Positions 17,399 to 24,472 of a stretch of 43,017 nucleotides of DNA are shown here, piece after piece. The stretch is from Prevotellaceae bacterium (GTDB lineage Bacteria > Bacteroidota > Bacteroidia > Bacteroidales > Paludibacteraceae): NCBI GenBank assembly GCA_031271465.1, contig JAISVR010000038.1:1-43017 (forward strand), read 5' to 3'. Position 1 is the stretch's first letter; every line of letters begins with the position of its first letter. A model generated the notes under the pieces. That model was not told the DNA's origin, searched no databases, and saw nothing but the letters and a program-made list of their open reading frames with translations. A program made the translations under genes and the position numbers.

Positions 17399-18169
17399 AT
17401 GATTGATACTCATTCACACATATATCTCAAAGATTTTGATGCAGATCGCTTAGCAGTGATTTTTCGAGCAAAAAATGCAGGTGTCGAACACATCATTTTA
17501 CCAAATGTAGACAGTTCAACATTGTCGGCAATGTTGGAGTTGGAAGCTACCGAACCACAATTTTTTCACGCTGCTATCGGGTTGCATCCTACATCGGTAA
17601 AAGCTAATTATGCCGATGAACTTGCCTTGATTCGTGCCGAACTTGACAATCGAAACTATTGTGCTATGGGCGAAATCGGGCTCGATTTGTATTGGGACAA
17701 ATCTTTTTTTCGCGAGCAACTCATCGTTTTCGAACAGCAACTACAATGGGCTGTGGAACGCAATTTGCCTGTGATAATTCATGTCCGTGAGGCATTTGTT
17801 GAGGTTTTTGAGGTAGTGAAAAAATACCAACAAGATTTAAAGGGAATTTTCCACAGTTTTGGAGGAACGGTAGACGAAGCAAGACAAATCATGTCGCTCA
17901 ATAATTTTAAAATGGGTATTAATGGAATAATAACTTTTAAAAACTCGAGTTTATCCGAAACTCTTAGTCAAGTTCCGCTTGAATATCTTGTTTTGGAAAC
18001 CGATGCACCTTATCTTACTCCCGTTCCACACCGAGGGAAACGCAATGAGCCTGCTTTTCTCCAATTTGTTGCACAGCGATTGGCGGAAATATATCAAATA
18101 TCGGAACAAGAGATTAGTGAAATAACTACACAAAACGCAAAAAGTATTTTCTCAAGAATTTGCGAGTAA
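17399..18169 (+). CDS. TatD-family metal-dependent hydrolase (putative DNase)
   Basis: A 256-residue TIM-barrel hydrolase. It opens with the metal-binding MIDTHSHI (His5, His7), then AIGLHPTSV, GEIGLDLYWD (metal-bridging Glu), IIHVREAF, a HSFGG strand and the C-terminal LETDAPYLTPVPHRGKRNEP, all family hallmarks. TatD proteins are cytosolic DNases with proposed roles in DNA repair or fragmentation; physiological substrates are uncertain. It has a full promoter upstream, and a tRNA-Ser gene follows 33 bp after the stop, so the two could share a transcript. Confidence 0.93.
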   Translation: MIDTHSHIYLKDFDADRLAVIFRAKNAGVEHIILPNVDSSTLSAMLELEATEPQFFHAAIGLHPTSVKANYADELALIRAELDNRNYCAMGEIGLDLYWDKSFFREQLIVFEQQLQWAVERNLPVIIHVREAFVEVFEVVKKYQQDLKGIFHSFGGTVDEARQIMSLNNFKMGINGIITFKNSSLSETLSQVPLEYLVLETDAPYLTPVPHRGKRNEPAFLQFVAQRLAEIYQISEQEISEITTQNAKSIFSRICE

Positions 18170-18202
18170 GATTTTTTTTGTCGTACTTTGCGCTCGCATT
18201 TT

Positions 18203-18290
18203 GGAGAGGTGCTCGAGTGGTTGAAGAGGCACGCCTGGAAAGCGTGTATACGCCAAAAGTGTATCGAGAGTTCGAATCTCTTCCTCTCCG
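18203..18290 (+). tRNA. tRNA-Ser (anticodon GGA)
   Basis: An 88-nt cloverleaf. The acceptor stem GGAGAGG (18203-18209) pairs with CCTCTCC (18283-18289), with discriminator G18290. The anticodon stem CACGC/GCGTG encloses the loop CTGGAAA with GGA at 18237-18239. A long variable arm (class II, as expected for serine) precedes the T loop GTTCGAATC. CCA is not encoded. Confidence 0.95.
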
Positions 18291-18293
18291 CTG

Positions 18294-18343
18294 AAAAAGC
18301 AAAACTCGCAAATCAAGGAAAAGATTTGCGAGTTTTGCTTTTT
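18294..18343. terminator. Strong bidirectional terminator after tRNA-Ser
   Basis: A 21-bp near-perfect stem (AAAAAGCAAAACTCGCAAAT and its inverse) around a short loop, with a T-run on each side. It lies between the tRNA gene and the convergent DsbA-like gene. Confidence 0.9.
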
Positions 18344-18345
18344 AA

Positions 18346-18858
18346 TTAGATTAACGACTGTAAATATTCCGTAAATTCGGCACCCATCCAGTTGCCTTCG
18401 AAAATTTCACCATTGATAAAAAAAGTTGGCGTGCCTTCTACTCCGTTGCGTTCGCCTGATTCGAAGTCTGATTTCACTTTTTCGAAAAATTGATCGTTGC
18501 CGAATTCATTTTTAAATCGTTCTACATCAAGACCAATTTCCCGGGCGTATTTTATTAAATCGCTGTCCGACAAATAGTGTTGGTTTTCAAAAATAATGTC
18601 GTGCATTTCCCAGAATTTTCCTTGCGAAGCAGCAACTTCGGCAGCAATGGCGGCGTGAAGCGCATGTTCGTGTAAATCCTGTAAAGGGAAGTTGCGGAAT
18701 ACCAAACGAATATTCTTTCGTAGTTCCGCAGGTAATTCTTTGAGGATATAATACGCTTTTCTGCAATAAGGACATTGATAGTCGCCGTATTCTATCATTT
18801 CTATCAAAGCATCTTTTGCGCCTTGAATGTGGTCGTTGGGTGTTACATGTAAATTCAT
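18346..18858 (-). CDS. DsbA-family thioredoxin-fold protein with CPYC site
   Basis: A 170-residue thiol-disulfide protein. The redox site C29-P-Y-C32 sits in EYGDYQCPYCRKAY, the inserted helical domain covers about 60-130, and the cis-proline loop GTPTFFING has Pro144. CPYC is found in some DsbA- and glutaredoxin-like proteins. There is no signal peptide, so a cytosolic location is likely, unlike classical periplasmic DsbA. No DsbB-like partner is nearby. It lies 24 bp downstream of the Spy-like gene and may be the last gene of that minus-strand group. Substrates are unknown. Confidence 0.88.
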   Translation of the reverse strand: MNLHVTPNDHIQGAKDALIEMIEYGDYQCPYCRKAYYILKELPAELRKNIRLVFRNFPLQDLHEHALHAAIAAEVAASQGKFWEMHDIIFENQHYLSDSDLIKYAREIGLDVERFKNEFGNDQFFEKVKSDFESGERNGVEGTPTFFINGEIFEGNWMGAEFTEYLQSLI

Positions 18859-18882
18859 AATTTAAAAATTTTGGTGAGTGAA

Positions 18883-19305
18883 TTATTGTCTTTTTTTACT
18901 TACTTTATCCAAAAGTTGTTTTTTGAAATCTTTTTCGGCTTGAAAGAGTTTATAAATTTTTTCGGCAGGAAGTATTTGTTTTAATTTCTGATAATAAGCT
19001 TCCAACCGGCGGGCATCTTCGAGTTGAGTCTGTACGGTAAGATTATTGAATGCTTCATAATCCGAACCGGTTTGTTTTGTATTCTTTTTGATTTCCCGCA
19101 GTTTAACCGATGCGGCTCGCCGTTTTTGCGAATAATCACTGTAAAGCGGCAGAAATGCTTTTTCTTCCTCCGCTGTAAAACCTACTTGCTGTTTTATAAA
19201 CGCCAGTTTACGCTGTTGAAATTGCTTTCTTTTTTCTGTTTGCTGTGCCGAAGCAAATACAAATGCCAGCATACAACATGTCAATAATAACAATATTTTT
19301 TTCAT
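18883..19305 (-). CDS. Small periplasmic Spy/CpxP-like helical protein
   Basis: A 140-residue exported protein with signal peptide 1-20 (LLLLTCCMLAFVFASAQ). The mature part is highly charged and helical (KRKQFQQRKLAFIKQQVGFTAEEEKAFLPLYSDY) and ends in a lysine-rich tail. The TAEEEKAFLPLYxxY segment is typical of Bacteroidota proteins resembling the periplasmic chaperone/sensor group Spy/CpxP. The next genes on the same strand are a one-helix membrane protein and an ECF sigma factor, consistent with an envelope-stress circuit. The function is inferred from context; family similarity is weak. Confidence 0.65.
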   Translation of the reverse strand: MKKILLLLTCCMLAFVFASAQQTEKRKQFQQRKLAFIKQQVGFTAEEEKAFLPLYSDYSQKRRAASVKLREIKKNTKQTGSDYEAFNNLTVQTQLEDARRLEAYYQKLKQILPAEKIYKLFQAEKDFKKQLLDKVSKKRQ

Positions 19306-19386
19306 AATGCTTATGTATTTTTCATTGTTTATTTTAAATAAATTTCTTTGGTTGTAATTTTTACTTCAAGAATATATTACAAAATA

Positions 19387-19695
19387 CTATTCTTCGTCGA
19401 GATAATAATCAATCAACATATCCTCATTTACTTCGTCCATTACATAGCTGATAAGCTCGGTATTGTATTGTGCACTGAGGCGTTGCTGATATTGGCGGTA
19501 CATAGGCAGTGCGGTAAATAATACACCTGCAAATACAGCTGCCACAAGCAAATACGGACGCAATTCGCGGTAAAGCGAAATTCGTCGTGGCGACGAACCG
19601 GCAATTTGTTGTTGCATTTGTGTCGCAAAATTGTCAAAATAACCTTCGGGTACGCTAAAAGGAAGGTTTTTGTCTAAGTCGTTTAATCGTATCAT
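19387..19695 (-). CDS. Small single-helix membrane protein, candidate anti-sigma factor
   Basis: A 102-residue protein. The N-terminus (about 1-40) is cytosolic and has FSVPEGYFDNFATQM, a short motif common at the start of Bacteroidota proteins encoded beside ECF sigma factors. One membrane helix covers about 47-65 (PYLLVAAVFAGVLFTALPM), and an acidic C-terminus (EVNEDMLIDYYLDEE) would face the periplasm. Its position just after the sigma gene on the same strand suggests a regulator of that sigma factor, but no zinc-binding anti-sigma HxxxCxxC motif is present. The role is therefore inference. Confidence 0.65.
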   Translation of the reverse strand: MIRLNDLDKNLPFSVPEGYFDNFATQMQQQIAGSSPRRISLYRELRPYLLVAAVFAGVLFTALPMYRQYQQRLSAQYNTELISYVMDEVNEDMLIDYYLDEE

Positions 19696-19725
19696 GGCTT
19701 TTTTTATTTTGGTTGTATAATTTTT

Positions 19726-20298
19726 TTATTCTTTATTGATAAATGCTTCAATTTTTTTTACGGCTAAATGGTACGAGGCTTTTAATGCGCCAACCGAAGT
19801 GCCGAGTACTGCTTCCATTTCTTCGTATTTCATTTCTTCAAAATATTTCATATTGAATACTATTCGTTGTTTTTCGGGTAGCGAAAGCACTGCTTTTTGT
19901 AATTTTAGCTGCAATTCGTCGCCATCGAAAAATTCATCGGCTTCCATTTTTTGAGCTAAAAAGTTCTCCTCATCATCGAGCGAAATGGTATTTTCACTGC
20001 GTTGTTTGCGTAAAAATCCAAGCGTTTCGTTTATTGCAATGCGATACAGCCAAGTGAGAAGTTTTGAATCGCCACGAAAATTATCGATAGAATTCCACGC
20101 TTTGATAAAGGTATTTTGCAATACATCATTGGTATCATCATGACAAAGCACCATTTTTCGTATACTCCAATACAATTGCTGTTGATACAGTTTTACCACG
20201 CGATTAAAAGCAACAGTTTTTTCATCGTCGTTGCGTAAGGCTGTAATGAGTTCTTGTTCGTTCAAATGCATTGTGATAAATAGACTCTTTGTTTTCAA
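19726..20298 (-). CDS. ECF-type RNA polymerase sigma factor
   Basis: A 190-residue sigma-70 family protein of the extracytoplasmic-function group. Region 2 shows DDTNDVLQNTFIKAWNSIDNFRGDSKLLTWLYRIAINETLGFLRKQ, and region 4 shows LPEKQRIVFNMKYFEEMKYEEMEAVLGTSVGALKASYHLAVKKI with its helix-turn-helix. A shorter start at Met10 (20269-20271, MHLNEQELI) looks more like the family N-terminus and may be the real one. It heads a minus-strand group with a membrane protein and a Spy-like periplasmic protein, which would fit regulation by envelope signals. Confidence 0.93.
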   Translation of the reverse strand: MKTKSLFITMHLNEQELITALRNDDEKTVAFNRVVKLYQQQLYWSIRKMVLCHDDTNDVLQNTFIKAWNSIDNFRGDSKLLTWLYRIAINETLGFLRKQRSENTISLDDEENFLAQKMEADEFFDGDELQLKLQKAVLSLPEKQRIVFNMKYFEEMKYEEMEAVLGTSVGALKASYHLAVKKIEAFINKE

Positions 20299-20340
20299 AA
20301 AGGTTTAATTGAAACGCGGGGTAAAGTTAGGTTTTTTTTG

Positions 20341-20348
20341 TACATTTG
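20341..20348 (+). promoter_or_regulatory. -7 promoter box (TACATTTG) that decides the DUF5063 start
   Basis: A TAnnTTTG match 26 bp upstream of the ATG at 20375. A longer in-frame start at 20309 lies upstream of the box and would not be transcribed from it. Confidence 0.6.
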
Positions 20349-20374
20349 CGCGTTTTTATGAAAAAAAAAGAATT

Positions 20375-21013
20375 ATGAAACACGATACGGAAACTGTTTT
20401 TGACAAAAATGCCATAGAATTTGCAACGGTAGCTGTGGAGTTTTGTTTGTTTTTGGAAAATGCTCCTTCGTATTCCAAAGCTGATTTTGTTTCCAAACTT
20501 CTCAAAATTTTACCTTTGCTTTACCTGAAAATTTCGATGGTAGAAACGGGCGAGGCAATGCTCGACGAAGAGATTGAAGAATTTGTAAGCGAGAATGAAT
20601 ATGAACTGTTGCGTAATCAAATCGCTGTGTTGTTGGGTTATAGCGACCGGTACTTGGAGGTGTTTACCCGCGATATGCAGTTGAGCGACGAAGCTCTTGC
20701 CTCCGATATTTCCGAAGATTTGGCTGATATATATCAGGATTTAAAGAATTTCATATTGCGTTGCCGGCTTGAACTTAGCGAGGTGATGAACGATGCTCTC
20801 GTGCTTTGTGTAGCGGCTTTTCGCGATTACTGGGGGCAACGACTGGTGAATTGCCTGCGCGCATTGCACAATGTTCGCTATGGAACTGAGCTTGAAGAAA
20901 ATGTTGATATGAACAAAGAAGAATTTGACCACCAAAGGATAAAGAATAATTTGTTTTCGCAGCAGCGCGATGGTGATGACGATGCCCTTTACAACGCCTT
21001 GGCTATCGTATGA
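20375..21013 (+). CDS. DUF5063 family protein
   Basis: A 212-residue soluble, acidic, helical protein (MKHDTETVFDKNAIEFATVAVEF). I recognise it as the DUF5063 family mainly from its text and from the neighbouring DEDD exonuclease, a pairing common in Bacteroidales. The biochemical function is unknown. The start was set by the TAnnTTTG box at 20341-20348. Its stop overlaps the start of the exonuclease gene (ATGA), implying translational coupling and perhaps a shared role in nucleic-acid processing. Confidence 0.78.
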   Translation: MKHDTETVFDKNAIEFATVAVEFCLFLENAPSYSKADFVSKLLKILPLLYLKISMVETGEAMLDEEIEEFVSENEYELLRNQIAVLLGYSDRYLEVFTRDMQLSDEALASDISEDLADIYQDLKNFILRCRLELSEVMNDALVLCVAAFRDYWGQRLVNCLRALHNVRYGTELEENVDMNKEEFDHQRIKNNLFSQQRDGDDDALYNALAIV

Positions 21014-21597
21014 AAACATTGAAAGCTACCCTCACAAAAGACGAGCTGAACGCGATGCCTCCCTGTGTGTTTACCGGAAAAATAGAATTGATAAATACTT
21101 CTGAACAAGTTAATGCTGCTGTTGAGGCATTGAAAAATGAATTGTTGATAGGTTTCGATACCGAAACAAAACCATCGTTTGTAAAAGGAATCAGTAATAA
21201 GGTATCGTTGATACAATTGGCTACCGAAAATGTGTGTTATCTTTTTAGATTGAATCATTTGGGAGGAATTCCTGCCGATTTGGAACACTTGTTACAAAGC
21301 AAACAGGTAAAAAAAGTAGGCTTGTCGTTGCGCGACGATTTTGCGGCATTAAACAAACGCAAGAAAATAAACCACGATTCATTTATCGACCTGCAAAAGC
21401 TTGTAAAACAATACGGGATTGAAGAACTGAGTTTGCAAAAGATATACGGTATTTTGTTTGGCGAGCGTATTTCCAAGTCGCAACGCTTGTCGAACTGGGA
21501 AGCTGCCGAGCTTAGCGAAGCTCAGCAACGCTATGCTGCGATAGATGCTTGGGCTTGTTGGAAAATTTATCTTAAACTGTTGGAAATGAAAAAATAA
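21010..21597 (+). CDS. 3'-5' exonuclease domain protein (DEDD type)
   Basis: A 195-residue RNase D / WRN-like exonuclease domain with no extra domains. The metal-binding residues appear as GFDTETKPSF (ExoI, D-x-E), a central GLSLRDDFAAL block (ExoII region) and QRYAAIDAWACWKIY (ExoIII, Y-x3-D). These enzymes trim DNA or RNA 3' ends with two metal ions. The substrate cannot be decided from the domain alone. It overlaps the DUF5063 stop by four bases; the SecD-head-like gene follows after 4 bp, so the run from DUF5063 to the methyltransferase looks like one operon. Confidence 0.9.
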   Translation: MKTLKATLTKDELNAMPPCVFTGKIELINTSEQVNAAVEALKNELLIGFDTETKPSFVKGISNKVSLIQLATENVCYLFRLNHLGGIPADLEHLLQSKQVKKVGLSLRDDFAALNKRKKINHDSFIDLQKLVKQYGIEELSLQKIYGILFGERISKSQRLSNWEAAELSEAQQRYAAIDAWACWKIYLKLLEMKK

Positions 21598-21601
21598 AAT
21601 T

Positions 21602-22468
21602 ATGAGAAAAATCAATCGTTTTAACATTGTGCTTTTGGCTGGATTTTGCATTTTCTGTTCTTGCTTTCGACCCAACTATCATACAATTACAATTGCTATG
21701 GATAGCACTTGTACTTTGGAACAACAGGAAATTGCTTACGAAGTGATTAATAAAAGAATTGTTTCGAATTGGATAATAAAAGAAAAAACGAATTTAATTG
21801 ATGGAAAATTTGATTTAAATTATTCGGGACAGGATTCTTTATTAACGCAACTATTAGCACAAAGAGGCGAAATATATATTACCGAAATGTATCGGCAAGA
21901 TGAAATTCAATCGCCACGCGACAGGGTTTATGAAAAGTTATTTTGGCTTATGGAAAATACCAACCATGAACCACTTTGGCAGATAGAGGGTTATCAGATT
22001 GGATCGCCCGATTTAGTAAAAGTCCCTTTGCAGCAAGTAGCGTATATTGATAGTATTTTCAATAGTTTTCAAGCATTATTTCCGGCAGGAATATCTTTTG
22101 CTTGGACTGCAAAGCCAACTAGTGAAGGTTTTTTCGATTTATTGCCGCTGAAATCTTTTCGTAAACTTCCATTAAATCCGAGTACGGTAAAGGAAAGTAA
22201 TATTAGAATTCATGATGGTTATCAAAAGCTTTACATTGAATTGAATAAAGAAGCTGCCGAAGAATGGGCGAGGATAACACGCGATAATATTTCACGAAAT
22301 CTTGCTATTGTAATGGACGGAAAAGTGCTGATGTATCCAAGAGTTAATGCTGAAATAACAGGCGGGAAAATGGCTATTAGTGGTAATTTTAACAGCGATG
22401 AATTATTGCTGATAAAATCTATATTATTAGGCGGAGAGCTTGGCTGTAAAGCCCAAATTGTAAAATAA
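21602..22468 (+). CDS. Stand-alone SecD P1-head-like protein, probable lipoprotein
   Basis: A 288-residue exported protein. The N-terminus (FNIVLLAGFCIFCSC) is a hydrophobic signal with cysteines at 16, 19 and 21; Cys21 fits a lipobox only loosely. The C-terminal 80 residues resemble the P1 head of the translocase subunit SecD: KLYIELNKEAAEEWARIT, LAIVMDGKVLMYPRVN, ITGGKMAISGNF and a closing LLGGELGCKAQIV correspond in order to the SecD text. There are no SecD transmembrane helices. A role in late export or in sensing unfolded periplasmic protein is possible but unproven. It is more AT-rich than its operon neighbours. Confidence 0.75.
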   Translation: MRKINRFNIVLLAGFCIFCSCFRPNYHTITIAMDSTCTLEQQEIAYEVINKRIVSNWIIKEKTNLIDGKFDLNYSGQDSLLTQLLAQRGEIYITEMYRQDEIQSPRDRVYEKLFWLMENTNHEPLWQIEGYQIGSPDLVKVPLQQVAYIDSIFNSFQALFPAGISFAWTAKPTSEGFFDLLPLKSFRKLPLNPSTVKESNIRIHDGYQKLYIELNKEAAEEWARITRDNISRNLAIVMDGKVLMYPRVNAEITGGKMAISGNFNSDELLLIKSILLGGELGCKAQIVK

Positions 22469-22475
22469 ACAGCTC

Positions 22476-23657
22476 ATGAATATTATTCTCAAAAAAGGTA
22501 AGGAAGAAAGTTTGCGGCGTTTTCACCCGTGGATATTTTCGGGAGCTGTGCAACGCATTGAAGGGCAGCCCGAAGAAGGAGCCGTAGTGCGTTTATGCGA
22601 TTGGCAAGGTAATTTCCTTGCTTTGGGGCACTACCAAATCGGGAGCATTACCGTGCGAGTGCTTAGCTTTGTTGAGCGTGAAATTGACAATGATTTTTGG
22701 AAGGAAAAAATTACGGAAGCTTATCGTTTGCGTTTAAGTTTGAATCTTGCCGAAAACACGGCGAACAATACTTATCGACTTGTGCACGGCGAGGGTGATG
22801 GTTTGCCCGGACTGATTGTAGATGTGTATGCCGACAGTGCTGTATTGCAGGCACATTCGGTGGGTATGCACTATGCTCGCAAGGCGATTGCCGAAGCTAT
22901 TGTACAGGTAGTAAAGGGCGTGAAAAATGTTTACTACAAATCGGAATCGACACTGCCGTTTAAAGCGCAATATAGCGATGAAAAAGCCGACGGATATCTT
23001 ATTGGAAAAGCTTCGGAAGAACCGGTGGCAATGGAAAACGGACTGAAATTCCGTGTGGATTGGTTGCGGGGACAAAAAACAGGATTTTTTGTCGATCAGC
23101 GCGATAATCGCTCACTGCTCGAACGATATGCAAAAGGTCGTCGGGTGCTTAATATGTTTTGTTACACGGGCGGTTTTTCGTTTTATGCCATGCGGGGCGG
23201 GGCGGAGCTGGTACATTCGGTAGATAGTTCGGCAAAGGCTATTGAATTGACCAACAAGAATGTTGCTCTCAATTTTGGCAACGACCCGCGCCACGAAGCT
23301 TTTGCGGTAGATGCTTTTAAATATCTTGACAATATCGACGGTAAATACGACCTGATTGTGCTCGACCCGCCTGCTTTTGCCAAACATCGCGATGCTTTGC
23401 GAAATGCCTTGCGCGGTTATCAAAAACTGAATGCCAAGGCATTTGAGCAGATTCGTCCGGGAGGGATTTTGTTTACTTTCTCGTGTTCGCAGGTGGTAAG
23501 CAGGGAACAGTTTCGTTTGGCGGTATTTAGTGCAGCTGCACAGAGTGGGCGCAATGTGCGCATTTTACATCAGCTGACCCAGCCGGCTGACCATCCTGTT
23601 AATATTTATCATCCTGAGGGCGAGTATCTTAAAGGTTTGGTGTTGTTTGTAGAATAA
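22476..23657 (+). CDS. Class I SAM-dependent rRNA methyltransferase (RlmI family)
   Basis: A 393-residue enzyme. The N-terminal PUA-type RNA-binding domain (about 1-75) opens with ILKKGKEESLRRFHPWIFSGAV. A central RlmI-like domain has GEGDGLPGLIVDVY. The C-terminal Rossmann domain has LNMFCYTGGFSFYAM (SAM site), VHSVDSS and the catalytic DPPAFAKH. RlmI makes 5-methylcytosine in 23S rRNA; a paralogue with another site is possible. Last of the DUF5063 operon. Its final 29 bp overlap the 3' end of the convergent acetyltransferase gene, leaving no room for a terminator. Confidence 0.92.
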   Translation: MNIILKKGKEESLRRFHPWIFSGAVQRIEGQPEEGAVVRLCDWQGNFLALGHYQIGSITVRVLSFVEREIDNDFWKEKITEAYRLRLSLNLAENTANNTYRLVHGEGDGLPGLIVDVYADSAVLQAHSVGMHYARKAIAEAIVQVVKGVKNVYYKSESTLPFKAQYSDEKADGYLIGKASEEPVAMENGLKFRVDWLRGQKTGFFVDQRDNRSLLERYAKGRRVLNMFCYTGGFSFYAMRGGAELVHSVDSSAKAIELTNKNVALNFGNDPRHEAFAVDAFKYLDNIDGKYDLIVLDPPAFAKHRDALRNALRGYQKLNAKAFEQIRPGGILFTFSCSQVVSREQFRLAVFSAAAQSGRNVRILHQLTQPADHPVNIYHPEGEYLKGLVLFVE

Positions 23658-24213
23658 CTCCGGTTTCACTGAGAGAGTATTTTTCTCCTGTTTCGCGACA
23701 ATAAGCTATCCCCGAACTGTCGAATTCCAATCGTTCGCCGAATTTGCTTACCCAGCCAATTTGTCGGGCAGGATTGCCCACCATTAGAGCAAATGGTTTA
23801 ACCGGTTTTGTTATTACTGTACCTGCGCCAATAAGGGCATATTCGCCGATTTCGTTTCCGCAAACAATGGTGGCATTGGCTCCCACAGAGCAGCCTTTTC
23901 GAAGTATGGTTGTTTTGTATTCTTCTTTGCGCGACACATGGCTGCGCGGGTTTAGTACATTGGTAAATACCATCGACGGACCAAGAAAAACATCGTCTTC
24001 GCAAATAACGCCGGTGTAAACCGACACATTATTTTGCACCTTCACATTGCGTCCCAACACAACGGCGGGCGAGATTACTACATTTTGTCCGATATTACAG
24101 TTTTCGCCAATTGTACAATTGGGCATTATATGCGAAAAATGCCAGATTTTCGTACCTTTTCCTATCACACTGCCTTCGTCGATATAGGCTGATTCGTGGG
24201 CAAAATATTCCAT
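23629..24213 (-). CDS. Left-handed beta-helix sugar N-acetyltransferase (WbpD/WlbB type)
   Basis: A 194-residue hexapeptide-repeat acyltransferase. The text FAHESAYIDEGSVIGKGTKIWHFSHIMPNCTIGENCNIGQNVVI and VFTNVLNPRSHVSRK matches enzymes that acetylate UDP-2-acetamido-3-amino-2,3-dideoxy-glucuronate for O-antigen or capsule synthesis. Isoleucine/valine-spaced hexapeptides run from about 10 to 155. It stands alone; partner genes (WbpA/B/E types) are not in this window, so the product sugar is inferred. It converges on and overlaps the methyltransferase gene by 29 bp. Confidence 0.85.
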   Translation of the reverse strand: MEYFAHESAYIDEGSVIGKGTKIWHFSHIMPNCTIGENCNIGQNVVISPAVVLGRNVKVQNNVSVYTGVICEDDVFLGPSMVFTNVLNPRSHVSRKEEYKTTILRKGCSVGANATIVCGNEIGEYALIGAGTVITKPVKPFALMVGNPARQIGWVSKFGERLEFDSSGIAYCRETGEKYSLSETGVILQTTPNL

Positions 24214-24246
24214 ATTGAATTAGGGCTTTTTTCTTTTTTTACTCCG

Positions 24247-24254
24247 CAAAGGTA
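24247..24254 (-). promoter_or_regulatory. -7 promoter box (TACCTTTG) for the acetyltransferase
   Basis: A TAnnTTTG match on the minus strand 33 bp upstream of the ATG. Confidence 0.6.
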
Positions 24255-24316
24255 AGATATTTTCTTTATTCCCGGTATTAATAAGATGGAGTACTGCCGA
24301 CTTATAGGGCGGGAGT

Positions 24317-24435
24317 GTCTCACCTTGTAAGGTGATAATGCCTCACCTTATAACGGTACCTGTGTCTCACTTGTTTGTTGTAATTTATTTTTCATTTTTC
24401 TGTATCTGTTTTGGAACAACTTTGTAATGTGAGAC
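24317..24435. promoter_or_regulatory. Repeated GTCTCAC motif upstream of the porin gene
   Basis: GTCTCAC at 24317 and 24364, GCCTCAC at 24340, and an inverted copy GTGAGAC at 24429-24435. The first copy forms a near-palindrome TCACCTTGTAAGGTGA (one imperfect central pair). The three direct copies are spaced 23 and 24 bp. This fits an operator for a dimeric regulator of the divergent acetyltransferase or, more likely, of the porin; no regulator gene is adjacent. Confidence 0.45.
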
Positions 24436-24472
24436 GAATACTTTTGCTGCCGAATTCAAATTTGTTTTATAT

